Source: Vulcanimicrobiota bacterium (GTDB taxonomy: Bacteria > Vulcanimicrobiota > JAJTBE01). From it: a stretch of DNA of 64,000 bases. The stretch's first letter is position 1, and every line of letters begins with the position of its first letter. The notes beneath the pieces were generated by a model. It saw only the letters and a program-made list of their open reading frames with translations, had not been told where the DNA came from and did no database searches. Position numbers and translations under genes: made by a program. Positions 35,936 through 45,985 of the stretch are shown in pieces. The stretch spans positions 34,413 to 98,412 of the forward strand of contig JAIORV010000099.1 of NCBI GenBank assembly GCA_021107945.1, written 5' to 3'.

Positions 35936-36844
35936 ATGAATCAAAAACATCTACAACAATTAAAACAAGGCATCGAATTTTTCAACCAATGGAGAGAGAT
36001 GAATCCGGATGTGAGTGTTGATCTTTCCGGGGGAGATTTTTCCAATATGGAGTTGGATGAAATAAATTTTGAAGGTGCCCTTCTTGTTAAGTCCAATTTT
36101 TCCGGGGCAAGTCTCATAGGTGCGAATTTCTCCCGTGCCAATATTTCCAGTTCCAATTTTTCTAGTATTGACGGGCGACTTGCTTATTTTGACGGCGCAA
36201 CGGCATCGTATTCCACTTTCACCAAGGCAAACCTGTCCCGGGCAAAATTGAGGATGGGATATTTTGACAGGGTGAATTTCACCGATGCAAAATTAGACCG
36301 GGCGATATTCCGCAATTCCGTTGTAAAAGAATCAATATTCACAAGAGCAAGTGCAAAAAAGTCACAATTTACAAATGTAGATATAAATGAAGGATATATC
36401 GGAAGAAATGACCTCAAGGGTGCACTTCTTCCCAAGAGATTCAGATCCAGAAGAAGTTCCAGGGAATTGATAAAAATGATATTTAGTATCTTCAATATCA
36501 TTATTCTTATTGCAATATTTCTTGTTGCTCAAAAAATGTACAGCAAGACCACCAAAAAATACGGTTCTGTGGGGAGGGTTATAGGCTCATACAAGAGTTA
36601 TTCCACGGGTAACTATTATATGAGGTGCGGTAAAATAAAGAAGGCTATTGAAAAATATAAGCTTGCCATCAAGCAAAAACCCGATGAGCCTATATATTAT
36701 TATCGACTTGCTTTTGCATACGGGGAATGCGATGAATATGAAAAAGCTGATTATTGCTATAAAAAATTTGTTTCTATGAAACCTGACAACAGGAAAATTC
36801 AGGAAATTCAAATGATGCTTCAGGGAAAGAAAAAGAAAAAATAA
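35936..36844 (+). CDS. Pentapeptide-repeat / TM / TPR protein
   Basis: The 302-residue intact paralogue of 34486-35423. The ATG at 35936 is preferred over TTG 35924 because it aligns with the paralogue's start (MNQKHLQQLKQ and MNPRHFETIKQ). Residues 1-22 form the leader helix common in pentapeptide proteins; 25-165 are pentapeptides (SGASLIGANFSRANISSSNF), forming a right-handed square helix. A membrane helix lies near 184-204 (IFNIIILIAIFLVA), then a TPR pair (KIKKAIEKYKLAIKQKPDEP) and a lysine tail. The pentapeptide stack and the TPR therefore lie on opposite sides of the membrane. This architecture is not one I know as a named family. Confidence 0.82.
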   Translation: MNQKHLQQLKQGIEFFNQWREMNPDVSVDLSGGDFSNMELDEINFEGALLVKSNFSGASLIGANFSRANISSSNFSSIDGRLAYFDGATASYSTFTKANLSRAKLRMGYFDRVNFTDAKLDRAIFRNSVVKESIFTRASAKKSQFTNVDINEGYIGRNDLKGALLPKRFRSRRSSRELIKMIFSIFNIIILIAIFLVAQKMYSKTTKKYGSVGRVIGSYKSYSTGNYYMRCGKIKKAIEKYKLAIKQKPDEPIYYYRLAFAYGECDEYEKADYCYKKFVSMKPDNRKIQEIQMMLQGKKKKK

Positions 36845-36851
36845 ATCCTCT

Positions 36852-37829
36852 TTATACTTTTTCGCCGATGTAATCCTCGATAACTTTCAAATTCCGTTCA
36901 AACTCGGCAAACCTTGTTAGAAATACCTTGCAATACCCAAGTACCTGGTAATCCCCTATCTTGCTTTCGAGAAAATGGTAAATCTGAAAATAATGAGTGA
37001 GCGTGGAATCTATAGTCTTCATCCATGTGACAAGCTGTACCAGGGGACTCCTGACATCCGTCAGGAATATGCTTATCTCGCTGAAGACCTCATCTATTGA
37101 AAAATCGGTTTTCCTGATTCGCATTCTCTCGTCGATTTTACCAAAACGCCGTTTCTCAACTTCCATGTTGAAAAGCTCATTATAATATTCACGTATTTTT
37201 CTGACTTCATATTCGAGGTTCAAAAGAAGTCTCTCTATACCCTCAAAGCATTTACCTTCACCTGTTCTGAATTTTAGCATCGCTTGTTTCAAGGGATAAA
37301 GAGGCGTGATTATATTGCCAATCAATTCCCTCACATTTCCGGCGGTGGGAGTCTCCAGATGGTGGAATAGAACATAATCCTCAATTTGCATCATCACCCC
37401 GACAATCTTCGTGATCAATAACTCATCCGCTTTTATATCGGCGGAACAAGTGCCAAGGTGATACGAATTCCTTTGATGAAGCTGAAAACTACGACGTTTT
37501 TTATTATCATCAAATCCGCTGCCATGAAGTATGCTATAAAAAGGCTCATGCTTTGCTATAGATACAATAAAATATTCCAGCAATTCAAAACCTGCATCGG
37601 ATTTATTCCACATCTTGGTCTGAACAATAACCATTACCGGCTTCAACTGCTTTATTCCAATTGCCGCCAGCACTTTATTCCGATAGTCTTTTATGCTGAC
37701 TACTATTGAATCAAGCATCTCATATTCTTTTAATTTTTCTTCAAGCAAGGTGGATATCTGGCGCGCCCGTTCTTTCTCCTCATATACGAAGAGAATCAGC
37801 AGTTTTTCATTATTTTCCCGAATACTCAT
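36852..37829 (-). CDS. Protein of unknown function
   Basis: This 325-residue protein matches nothing I can name. Residues 10-75 look like a small alpha/beta domain (LLILFVYEEKERARQIST, then KPVMVIVQTKMWN), vaguely receiver-like but without the receiver's Asp/Lys set. The rest is mostly helical and charged (LLLNLEYEVRKIREYYNEL, FAEFERNLKVIEDYI). No signal or membrane segment. A weak ribosome site precedes the ATG. It converges with the pentapeptide gene (7 bases between stops) and follows the membrane protein at 37895. Confidence 0.65.
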   Translation of the reverse strand: MSIRENNEKLLILFVYEEKERARQISTLLEEKLKEYEMLDSIVVSIKDYRNKVLAAIGIKQLKPVMVIVQTKMWNKSDAGFELLEYFIVSIAKHEPFYSILHGSGFDDNKKRRSFQLHQRNSYHLGTCSADIKADELLITKIVGVMMQIEDYVLFHHLETPTAGNVRELIGNIITPLYPLKQAMLKFRTGEGKCFEGIERLLLNLEYEVRKIREYYNELFNMEVEKRRFGKIDERMRIRKTDFSIDEVFSEISIFLTDVRSPLVQLVTWMKTIDSTLTHYFQIYHFLESKIGDYQVLGYCKVFLTRFAEFERNLKVIEDYIGEKV

Positions 37830-37894
37830 TTTTAATCTGTCAACTCTCTTGCTTTCTTGGTAAAACTACATGATACTTTCTCAATGGAAATGCA

Positions 37895-38761
37895 TTATCC
37901 TCTCTCTTTTTGATCATCGATTTTCCATTCTTCTTTCAATTTTATATCAAGTCTCTCGGCCTGGATAAACAAATCATATCCCTCGTACCTTATCTTTATG
38001 TCGAAATATACCAAAGTCATTGCTATGATGGGTAATGGATAATACAGCAACATCAAAACCGAGCTTAATAATGGGACTAAAGAGCCGACAATTCCCAGGA
38101 TATACATCAGGTAGGGAATTACAATCACATTGAGTGTTGCATTTTTACTCGACCTGAAAAGTTCACGACTTCTCTTTAAAGCCTGAAACCCGAGCTTGCC
38201 ATCAATAATTACAACATATGGGGTCAGGGAATATGCCAGTAGATAATATAAGAGCAGTCCCATCGGCGGCAATGCCAGTAAAAGGCCGATTATGGGACTC
38301 CCGAGAGCGCTTCCCCCTATGAAACAAAGAACAGCAAGCAAAACAAAAAGAGAAAGCACAAATATCATCAAAATCATTGTCCCACTAACAGGTAAAAACT
38401 TCTTAAATGCAAACCTGATTGATTCGAGATATGTGATACTTCTCCCATGGTAAGCTTCGCTTGTAATCTTGATCATCGCTTCCAGAAAGAAGATTGAAAT
38501 AACATAATTTGCAAGGGCGAATAGAATCATGATAATGCCCATCGTTACATCAGAGGTTCTTCCTGTAACTATGAAACTTGAAGCAAAAAAAAGTCCAAAA
38601 AGCACAAATGAAGGACTGAAGATAATCAATGTGGCGATTATATAGCCCTTGAAATTCTTCTTGTATAACTCAAGTCCAAAATCAATAATCTCCCCCAGGT
38701 TCATGGGTTCCACTACGGGTATATCCGGGGGCTTCTGATTTTGCTTCCTTGTAGTTTGCAT
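37895..38761 (-). CDS. Multi-pass membrane protein of the GPDPase_memb/DUF975-like type
   Basis: The 288-residue protein has a soluble Pro-rich start, the segment MNLGEIIDFGLELYKKNF (near 20), and about six membrane helices. The C-terminal MTLVYFDIKIRYEGYDLFI is a typical ending of this membrane-domain family. In glycerophosphodiester phosphodiesterases the same domain sits before the enzyme; here it stands alone. Its function is unknown. No clear ribosome site is seen before the ATG. Confidence 0.7.
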   Translation of the reverse strand: MQTTRKQNQKPPDIPVVEPMNLGEIIDFGLELYKKNFKGYIIATLIIFSPSFVLFGLFFASSFIVTGRTSDVTMGIIMILFALANYVISIFFLEAMIKITSEAYHGRSITYLESIRFAFKKFLPVSGTMILMIFVLSLFVLLAVLCFIGGSALGSPIIGLLLALPPMGLLLYYLLAYSLTPYVVIIDGKLGFQALKRSRELFRSSKNATLNVIVIPYLMYILGIVGSLVPLLSSVLMLLYYPLPIIAMTLVYFDIKIRYEGYDLFIQAERLDIKLKEEWKIDDQKERG

Positions 38762-38780
38762 AATTTAAATTATAGTGAAC

Positions 38781-38849
38781 GCTCAGTACATCCTTGCAGG
38801 AGTGGCATCTTGGCACGAAAATCGGGGTTGGAAGCCTCTCCTGCAGTGG
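38781..38849. repeat. 69-bp dispersed repeat
   Basis: It reads GCTCAGTACATCCTTGCAGG, AGTGGCATCTTG, then GGAAGCCTCTCCTGCAGTGG. The inverse copy at 60653-60720 matches over its full length, and its right end recurs at 1302-1320. Confidence 0.75.
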
Positions 38850-38869
38850 AATGTCTGAATAAATACAAA

Positions 38870-40159
38870 TTACGAACTTGGAACGGCCAGGTGTTTTTCG
38901 AATTCTTCCAGCCTATGGGCGTATAGCGGGAATCGTGAAGTTAACTCCCTTACATTTCCCCTCACTTCCCCTATCACCTTTTCATTATCAATATTATTGA
39001 GAACCCTTGATATCAGGCTTGCTACCGTCTTCATCTCATCCTCTTTGAAGCCCCGCGTTGTCAGTGCCGGCGTGCCCAGTCTTACGCCGCTTGTGATCAT
39101 CGGTGGTTGAGGATCGTATGGTATGGCGTTCTTATTGACGGTAATCCCCGCTTCGTCAAGAGCTTTCTCTGCGATTTTGCCTGTCATACCTTCGACTTTT
39201 CTGAGGTCAACCAACACCAGGTGAGTATCGGTGCCTCCGGAAACAATACGGAATCCTTCGGATTCAAGATCTTGAGCAAGTGCTTTGGCGTTTTTCAGAA
39301 TTTGCTTTTGATATTCGCGAAATTCCTCCGTCATCGCTTCCTTAAAAGCAACCGCCTTGGCTGCGATAACATGCATCAAAGGGCCACCCTGCATACCGGG
39401 AAATACGATTTTATTGATAAGCTTCCGGTATTTTTTCTTGCATAGAATCATTCCCGCCCTGGGTCCCCTGAGTGTTTTGTGGGTTGTAGTTGTGATAAAA
39501 TCGGCATACGGCACGGGAGAAGGATGGAGCTCCGCCGCGATAAGTCCGGCAATATGCGCCATATCAACAACGAAATATGCTCCCACTTCATCGCATATTT
39601 CCTTTATCCGGGAGAAATCGATTATCCTGGGATATGCGCTTGCCCCGGCAAGGATTAACTTGGGCTTATGCTCCTTCGCAAGTTCATACATCTTGTCGTA
39701 GTCAATTGTTTCTGTATCTTTTTTCACGGTGTATTGTATAACGTTGTATAATTTGCCCGAGAAATTGACAGGATGGCCATGAGAGAGATGTCCTCCCTGA
39801 TCCAGGCTCATTCCGAGAAATGTGTCGCCATACTCCAGGACGGAAAAATATACTGCCATATTGGCCTGTGTCCCCGAATGTGGCTGAACGTTGGCATATT
39901 CCGCCTTAAAAAGCTCTTTTGCTCGTTTTCTGGCCAGCCTCTCTGCTATATCCACATATTCACAGCCGCCATAGTACCTCTTCTTGGGGTATCCCTCGGC
40001 ATACTTATTGGTAAGCACGCTTCCCTGGGCTTCCAAAACGGCCTCAGAAACAAAATTCTCCGATGCAATCAATTCAAGATTTTCAGCTTGCCTTTTTGTT
40101 TCAAGATAAATAGCTTCATAAATTTCCGGATCCTCTTCATAAAGCTTGTTCGTTAACAT
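38870..40159 (-). CDS. glyA: Serine hydroxymethyltransferase
   Basis: The PLP enzyme converts serine and tetrahydrofolate to glycine and methylene-tetrahydrofolate, the main one-carbon source. It is 429 residues, normal for bacteria. Motifs: [45 protein letters not shown], and the PLP lysine in [19 protein letters not shown] lies nine bases before the ATG. It is first in the minus-strand run 36852-40159 but the genes are separated by about 65-110 bases, so an operon is not certain. I see no glycine, THF or SAM riboswitch in its 360-base leader. Confidence 0.97.
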   Translation of the reverse strand: MLTNKLYEEDPEIYEAIYLETKRQAENLELIASENFVSEAVLEAQGSVLTNKYAEGYPKKRYYGGCEYVDIAERLARKRAKELFKAEYANVQPHSGTQANMAVYFSVLEYGDTFLGMSLDQGGHLSHGHPVNFSGKLYNVIQYTVKKDTETIDYDKMYELAKEHKPKLILAGASAYPRIIDFSRIKEICDEVGAYFVVDMAHIAGLIAAELHPSPVPYADFITTTTHKTLRGPRAGMILCKKKYRKLINKIVFPGMQGGPLMHVIAAKAVAFKEAMTEEFREYQKQILKNAKALAQDLESEGFRIVSGGTDTHLVLVDLRKVEGMTGKIAEKALDEAGITVNKNAIPYDPQPPMITSGVRLGTPALTTRGFKEDEMKTVASLISRVLNNIDNEKVIGEVRGNVRELTSRFPLYAHRLEEFEKHLAVPSS

Positions 40160-40521
40160 TAGATCAACTCCTAAATATTATATTTCAAATTTTATTCAAG
40201 ACTAATTTGGTTGACAGCAACTATTCACAGCAAAGACCACAAAGGGGGTACCACAGAAGACGCAGATGATTCATATTGTTTTTCCAATATCGGGAAGCCA
40301 CTGAAGTGGCTGGGATACTCAGATTGGGCGGCATTTCTTCCCCCGGATGAATCCGGGGGATAATCTCATGGAGAAAAATCCAGGTTTTCCTTATTCCATT
40401 ATCCGGCCTCCGTTCTCAGCAATCCATTTTCCTTATTCCGTTATCCGGCCTCCGTTCTCCTTATTCCGTTTTCCTGCTTTCCTGCTTTCCTGCTTTCCTA
40501 AGAGGTAACTTCCTGTTCTCC
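40160..40521. repeat. Gap with REP-like palindromes and tandem words
   Basis: No gene is seen. GAAGCCACTGAAGTGGCTGG at 40298-40317, CCCCCGGATGAATCCGGGGG at 40341-40360, then two near copies of a CCTTATTCCGTTATCCGGCC unit (40388-40460) and three tandem CCTGCTTT words (about 40470-40495). 40220-40265 has the CAAAGACCACAAAGG family. Confidence 0.6.
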
Positions 40522-41400
40522 TTATCCCAGTTCCTTGATTATATCTTTAATTCGTATTTTCTCCGACTCATCCCACATATAGACACTGAGTGACTGACGA
40601 TAGTAATCCAGCGCCTGTTCAGAATTATTATCCTCCCTGAAGGCGTCGGCCATCATACGACAGACATACCCTCTCATCTCACTGACACTCCTATAGACGG
40701 TGGGCAGGCGTGAGTTGTTGAGGCATTTTTTGTAATAATAAATCGTCTTGTCATATGATTTGATACTCATATAATAATCGGCCAATATGAGCATTGAATC
40801 TGTATAGTTGGGATTGAATTCCAGGGACTTTATGAGATAATCGGCGCCCTGAGCATGCTTTTCTTTTTTCGCCTTATTCCTGATGATCTTCTCTCCCTGC
40901 AAGTATAAAGCCGTGGAGTAATTCTCAATTGCAGTGGATTCTTTGGGGTCTTTCCTTAAAATGCCCTCCCATATTTCCTGAGCCTGCTCAAAAAGGTTAT
41001 CACGGGAATATGCTGCAGCAAGGTTGTTCATGATTGATAGATCATCGGGCCTCATCTCATGAGCTCGCTTTAATGTATATATAGCCATATTGAGGTCTCT
41101 CTTTTTCATGAACTCATGAATCGCCATTTTTACTAATTCGTGGGGATTATCGATCTTATCCACGCGTCTTCTGTCCCTTATACGGATCATCGGATCCAGG
41201 ATATCGAGTACAGCCTTCTCGTCTGTTTCAGTTAATGCTTTCGAGTCCACAAGCTCAACGAGAACTTCAATAGCCTTTTTCTTTACATCTGCATCCCCGG
41301 ATTTCAAATATTGCACAATTTTTCTTGCATCCTTACGTTTTTTGTACTTTTCAATCCTGGAAACATCTGAGCCTCCTACTAAAAAATCAAGAAATCCCAT
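40522..41400 (-). CDS. TPR-repeat cytoplasmic protein
   Basis: The 292-residue protein has a strong AAGGAGG site. Residues 1-95 are helical with a HEAT-like segment (KKKAIEVLVELVDSKALT). From about 95, four or five TPR units follow (AIYTLKRAHEMRPDDLSIMN, AQEIWEGILRKDPKESTAIE, YLIKSLEFNPNYTDSMLILA, ALDYYRQSLSVYM). No signal or membrane segment. It lies 34 bases downstream of the SEC-C gene on the same strand, in a likely operon with tnaA. Its role is probably as an adaptor; its partner is unknown. Confidence 0.8.
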   Translation of the reverse strand: MGFLDFLVGGSDVSRIEKYKKRKDARKIVQYLKSGDADVKKKAIEVLVELVDSKALTETDEKAVLDILDPMIRIRDRRRVDKIDNPHELVKMAIHEFMKKRDLNMAIYTLKRAHEMRPDDLSIMNNLAAAYSRDNLFEQAQEIWEGILRKDPKESTAIENYSTALYLQGEKIIRNKAKKEKHAQGADYLIKSLEFNPNYTDSMLILADYYMSIKSYDKTIYYYKKCLNNSRLPTVYRSVSEMRGYVCRMMADAFREDNNSEQALDYYRQSLSVYMWDESEKIRIKDIIKELG

Positions 41401-41434
41401 TTTTCAGTCCTCCTTGCCGCCCGGTGCGTTCAGA

Positions 41435-42565
41435 TCAATCCCGGGCAAAGCTCCTTCTCTTTTCAACATCATCATACATATGCTTTATATAAGGTTTTAA
41501 CTTTTTTCCCAGGTTATTCCTGCATTCTTCGAAACAATTGTTATTTTTTGTCTCAAAAACAAGTTTCCTCTTGCCAAGATGAATTATCCCGTCTTCTTCT
41601 CCTGCAAGAGCCCTGGCAGGTGTTCTGCTCATAGCATATATAGCTTCGCCGTTACTTTCCTTTTCAAACTTTACTATATTTAAATCATTCAATAACTGTT
41701 TAGCCTTTTCGTAATCATCAACCATAAAATGTGCTCTTGCAAAAGAAATTGCAGATTTTTCCGGTTTCTTTTCCACTTGGGTTTTCTCTTCCGGCTCCGT
41801 TCTTTCCTTTTCTTTTACCGGAGATGAGCGGTCCAGCATCATTTGAAAGTGATTAAAAACGTAGCCTTTCTTTTTAAGAAGCTCCTCCATTGACGGCGGT
41901 ACGATGGCTTTTGGATCCACAAGTCGGTTTTTCAGTGAAAGAAGGACATTTTCTTTCACTTCCTCCGGATAGACATATAAATCACCCACCGAGAATATAT
42001 TTTCTTCGAATTCAGTAATTCTCAGTCCAAAGAAAACATCTTCCACTGATAAGGAAAAGAGCATTTCATCCTGTATCTCCAAAACCTGGAATGTAAACAG
42101 GTTTCTGAGAGTCAAGGTGCCGGTTTCTTCGTCTGATCTTATCAAATCATAAAGTGCGATATGGGAGTGAGCAAGAAGATGGGCAATTGTTTGTTGATTT
42201 TCTGTTAGAAATTCCGCCTTTTCATCCATAAAAAGGTGAAGCGGGCTTGTTCTTTCTTCCCTCAGCGAATAGTCACACAAAAACCAGAGCATATAATTAT
42301 TTGAATTTACAGGCTCAATCGAGGTCATATCCAACTCTTCGTCGGAACGTACATTAAAGAAAAGACGCCGGGATTCATCAATATCCTGATGGTACTTCGG
42401 GGTTTTAACAAAGTGAAATGCTTTTTCCAGTACCATTCTTTCGATTTTCAATACATCTTGTATTGTTATCTCGACACTCTCATCCATGTCTTTTTCCATA
42501 CAACATTTCTTATATTTCTCCCCACTACCACATTGGCAGGAATCATTTCTTCCCACTTTCATCAT
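41435..42565 (-). CDS. SEC-C motif protein
   Basis: The 376-residue protein opens with the SEC-C zinc knuckle GRNDSCQCGSGEKYKKCC, normally at the end of SecA but also found at the N-terminus of many unrelated proteins. The rest has no clear domain; it is acidic, helical, and has a Lys/Glu linker near 255-275. GAGGAA precedes the ATG. It is 15 bases after tnaA and 34 before the TPR gene, so a three-gene operon is likely. Function is unknown. Confidence 0.8.
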   Translation of the reverse strand: MMKVGRNDSCQCGSGEKYKKCCMEKDMDESVEITIQDVLKIERMVLEKAFHFVKTPKYHQDIDESRRLFFNVRSDEELDMTSIEPVNSNNYMLWFLCDYSLREERTSPLHLFMDEKAEFLTENQQTIAHLLAHSHIALYDLIRSDEETGTLTLRNLFTFQVLEIQDEMLFSLSVEDVFFGLRITEFEENIFSVGDLYVYPEEVKENVLLSLKNRLVDPKAIVPPSMEELLKKKGYVFNHFQMMLDRSSPVKEKERTEPEEKTQVEKKPEKSAISFARAHFMVDDYEKAKQLLNDLNIVKFEKESNGEAIYAMSRTPARALAGEEDGIIHLGKRKLVFETKNNNCFEECRNNLGKKLKPYIKHMYDDVEKRRSFARD

Positions 42566-42580
42566 TTTATTCCTCTCTAT

Positions 42581-43972
42581 TCATGCTTTTGCAGCCACAG
42601 GTTTCACCCGGCCAAAACGGGCAGTAAAGTGTCTTAAAGCAGACGGCATATAAGTGAATTTCAATCCCTGATATTTTTCCTTATTCTCCCTGACTTTTCT
42701 AAATACCTTCGCCACATAATCCAAATGAGACAGGGTATAAACCCTGCGCGGGATTGCAAGGCGAACGAGATCCAGGTCAGAGGGAATCAGATTACCGTTC
42801 TCATCCTTTTTTGCAAACATGACACTCCCAATCTCCGATGTTCTTATTCCACCCTCAAGGTAAAGAGCAACAGCCAGCGACTGCCCCGGCAATTGGTCGG
42901 GAGGTATATGATCCATGAATCCCCTGGCATCCACATACACGCCATGTCCCCCTGCGGGTTTGATAATAGGAACGCCTTCCTCTTCCAGCCGATCTGCAAG
43001 GTATTTTGTATGTGCAATCCTGTAACGCAGATAATCCTCGTCAAGTCCTTCCTGAAGTCCAACAGCTACCGCCTCAAGATCCCTCCCGGACAATCCGCCA
43101 TAAGTGGGGAATCCCTCCGTTAGAATCAACTTCTGCTTGAATTTTTCAAAGAAATCCTCCCTGTTCATGGCAAGGAACCCTCCCATATTAACAAGCCCAT
43201 CTTTCTTCGCGCTCATGGTACAGCCATCGGCACAGGAGAAAATTTCCCTCGCGATCTCTTTTACGGACCTGTTTGAGTAACCCTCTTCCCTGATCTTTAT
43301 AAAATATGAGTTCTCCGCGTATCTGCAGGCGTCGATGAAAAAAGGAATATTATATTTTTTATATATCCCGGAAGTTTGACGGATATTTTTCATTGAAACG
43401 GGCTGACCGCCCATGCTGTTATTTGTTATTGTTGTCATCCCGACAGGGATATTCTCAGGACCAACCGACTTGATAAAATTCTCGAGTTTCTTCGTATCCA
43501 TATTCCCCTTGAAAGGATAATCGCTGTCAATTACACGGGCTTCATCTATAACAAGATCAACCGCATTGCCGCCGTTTGCCTCAACATTTGCCCGGGTTGT
43601 GTCAAAATGTGTATTATTCGGCACATAATTGCCGGGTTTTACAAGGTTGGAGAATAAAACATCTTCTGCAGCTCTTCCCTGGTGAGTGGGAATAAAGAAA
43701 TTGAAGCCGAATATATCTTTGATCGACTTTTCAAGATTTCGGAAGCTTCGACACCCCGCATATGATTCATCCCCGGTCATCAGTGCGCCCCACTGGCGGT
43801 CACTCATGGCAGATGTACCACTGTCGGTGAGAAAGTCTATGAATATTTTATCTGCGTCTATGGCAAAGAGATTGTATCCCGCTTTTTCCAATTCTTCTTC
43901 TCTCTCTTTTTTGCCGATAAGGCGAATAGGTTCTACAACTTTAATTTTAAAAGGCTCGGGGAATAATGACAT
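42581..43972 (-). CDS. tnaA: Tryptophanase (beta-eliminating PLP lyase; tryptophanase rather than tyrosine phenol-lyase)
   Basis: The 463-residue fold-type I PLP enzyme aligns end to end with TnaA and TPL. The PLP lysine is Lys257 (TMSAKKDG), matching SAKKDA in TnaA. At the position that separates the enzymes, this protein has TSEIGS (Ile381) like TnaA VEIGS, whereas TPL has an Arg there; HFDTT near 125 also matches TnaA. It should split tryptophan into indole, pyruvate and ammonia. GGAGAT precedes the ATG. No tnaC-like leader peptide or TnaB permease is visible. The upstream gap is full of repeats. Confidence 0.82.
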   Translation of the reverse strand: MSLFPEPFKIKVVEPIRLIGKKEREEELEKAGYNLFAIDADKIFIDFLTDSGTSAMSDRQWGALMTGDESYAGCRSFRNLEKSIKDIFGFNFFIPTHQGRAAEDVLFSNLVKPGNYVPNNTHFDTTRANVEANGGNAVDLVIDEARVIDSDYPFKGNMDTKKLENFIKSVGPENIPVGMTTITNNSMGGQPVSMKNIRQTSGIYKKYNIPFFIDACRYAENSYFIKIREEGYSNRSVKEIAREIFSCADGCTMSAKKDGLVNMGGFLAMNREDFFEKFKQKLILTEGFPTYGGLSGRDLEAVAVGLQEGLDEDYLRYRIAHTKYLADRLEEEGVPIIKPAGGHGVYVDARGFMDHIPPDQLPGQSLAVALYLEGGIRTSEIGSVMFAKKDENGNLIPSDLDLVRLAIPRRVYTLSHLDYVAKVFRKVRENKEKYQGLKFTYMPSALRHFTARFGRVKPVAAKA

Positions 43973-44935
43973 TTAATAATCTCCTTTCAATAAGAGGGAT
44001 TGTATTTATTCGCCATACTTTGGCAACACGCAACGGTTTTCCTTCTTCATTGAGGAAATGAGGAAAATGGAATAAGGAGTATGGATTGCAGATGCCGGAT
44101 CAGGGATAAGGGATGATGAAATAAGGTTTTTTACCTCTAAGGAAATTAGGAAATAAGGATAATGGAATATGGAGGACGGAGAGTGGAGAATGGATCTATT
44201 TTTTAAACGCAGAGATCGCAGAGGACGCTGAAACAAGTTCAGTGCAGGCGCAAAGATTTCGCAGAAAATGAATGGTGAAAAAGGGGATGATAGAAAAGAA
44301 TTAATCCCATTATAGTCATCCGGGATAGTTTTACCATCATCGTAAATATCGCCGTTAAAGCATTCTTATTGCGAAATCGTGATGGTGTTTCTGTTGGGGT
44401 TGACTATAGAATAGCCCCCGGTTTTAACCCATTAGAATAACCCCCGATTTTAACCGGGGGATAGAAGGAATCTCCCTCCCCGTCTCTCTATCACAAACTT
44501 TTAGACGCTTCAGCGTCTTCCCGAAAAGGAAAATGAATGGCGAATAATGGAGAACGGATGATGGATCCCGATTCTCACTTCTCACCTCCCGTTTCACACC
44601 TACCGTTTCACACCTACCGTTTCACACTACTATCCCTTGGTAGCGGAGGTTTTTAAACCTCCCATGAGAATAACCCCCGGATTTATCCGGGGGAATAAAA
44701 GGAACCCACCACCCTTAATACTTTAGCCACTTCAGTGGCTTCCCAATAATGAAATAAGGATTTTTACCTCTAAGGAAATGAGGAAAACATGATAAAATGG
44801 CGGGTTTAAAAACCTGCGCTACGTGTCCCATTCTATGTATTTGGCGGGTTTAAAAACCCGCGCTACGTTTCCCGTTCTATGTATTTGGCGGGTTTGAAAA
44901 CCCGCGCTACGTGTATTGGCGTTGAAATCCATTTA
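43973..44935. repeat. 963-base repeat-filled gap
   Basis: No gene is found. It holds, in order: CTAAGGAAATTAGGAAAT words (44130-44155), a GCAGAG copy (44207-44230), CCCCCGATTTTAACCGGGGG at 44443-44462, three tandem TTTCACACCTACCG units (44592-44630), CCCCCGGATTTATCCGGGGG at 44675-44694, GCCACTTCAGTGGC at 44726-44739, and three REP copies at 44798-44912. It looks like a sink for palindromic insertions. Confidence 0.75.
44798..44912. repeat. Three tandem REP-like palindromes
   Basis: Three copies of GGCGGGTTTAAAAACCCGC type (one G variant, one ACCTGC variant) at about 44798, 44842 and 44885, each ending CGCTACGT, with spacing of 43-45 bases. They are the same family and spacing as 24206-24281 and again sit just past the 3' end of a minus-strand gene. 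Confidence 0.85.
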
Positions 44936-45772
44936 TTATCTATCCGGCAGTCTTGAAGCTTCGAATGCTAATATCTGCCATAGTGCGAATGAGATCAACA
45001 GCAGGAGTATCGGGCATATCAGTGCAAGGAGTGAGAACCATGTTGGTGAATAGCTGCTTGAAAACAGAACTGATGCGAAGGCGGCTCCCGGGTTAAGAAA
45101 TACTGTGAAGGGAATGAAATCGTGGGCGAGCGATGCGATAAGCCCGTCAATCAGCAATGTTCCCAACACGAGGAAACCCGCAATGAATGCCGCCCTTGAA
45201 TGCGCCTTTGAGCTGGAATTGGATGTAAGTGAACAATATAATCCCAACAGCGTAAAAAATAGAATTACAATTACATTTATAATGTATATCGCCAGGATCT
45301 GGACAATCGTCAACTTGAACAGAAGACCGACCCCCACAAACAACGGCAGGAAACCGGTTAATTCCAGGAACAACGGATAAAACGCTACCATGAATTTCCC
45401 CCGGAGAATGTCCTTCGGGCTCATCATACTTGAAATAAGCCCGCTGTAAGTGCGTTGCTCTCTTTCCGAGGAGAAAAGCGGAAATGAAAAAGTGATGCTC
45501 TTGAAAATGAAATAGATTAACTGTAGGAAAACAGTGATAACCATAGCGGTTTTGAGAAATTCATCCCACATATGCCCGCCCCATCTCTGGGGATCCCCGC
45601 TGTTTACAATAACGTAAAACATACCGATGATTATCATTGGAGCCGTGAGCACCGCCAGGTATCCTATATATCCGGGGATACGGATTTTCTTCCTGCTTTC
45701 CCTTCTTTTTCTTATATTGAAATCTTTCAGGAATATTGGATTTTCCAACAGGCTTTTAATTTGTCCGATCAT
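44936..45772 (-). CDS. ABC-2 type transporter permease
   Basis: The 278-residue protein has six membrane helices. The cytoplasmic start NPIFLKDFNIRKRRESRKK, then the coupling segment FPLFSSEREQRTYSGLISSM and SPKDILRGKF, typical of ABC-2 permeases such as NatB or Nos-type systems. GGAGGG precedes the ATG. No ABC ATPase gene adjoins, so its partner must lie elsewhere. The substrate is unknown. Confidence 0.82.
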   Translation of the reverse strand: MIGQIKSLLENPIFLKDFNIRKRRESRKKIRIPGYIGYLAVLTAPMIIIGMFYVIVNSGDPQRWGGHMWDEFLKTAMVITVFLQLIYFIFKSITFSFPLFSSEREQRTYSGLISSMMSPKDILRGKFMVAFYPLFLELTGFLPLFVGVGLLFKLTIVQILAIYIINVIVILFFTLLGLYCSLTSNSSSKAHSRAAFIAGFLVLGTLLIDGLIASLAHDFIPFTVFLNPGAAFASVLFSSSYSPTWFSLLALICPILLLLISFALWQILAFEASRLPDR

Positions 45773-45985
45773 CAGGATCCCTCCCGGTTAAATATTTTTT
45801 TAATACCGCCCACTAAATTATTCGGACATTTCTAATATAATTGTAGTAAAAAACCGGATTTTGTTCTCAAAATTTTCTATCTGTAAATAATTATACAACC
45901 TTTTTTTTGATTTCACAAGCGGAAAACTCATTGTTTGCCTGTAATATTAAACAACTCTTCCCGGAAAAAGTTCATTTTTTATTTT

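Noticed and set aside
42581..43972. Tyrosine phenol-lyase
   Set aside because: The residue that is Arg in tyrosine phenol-lyase is Ile381 here (TSEIGS), as in tryptophanase.
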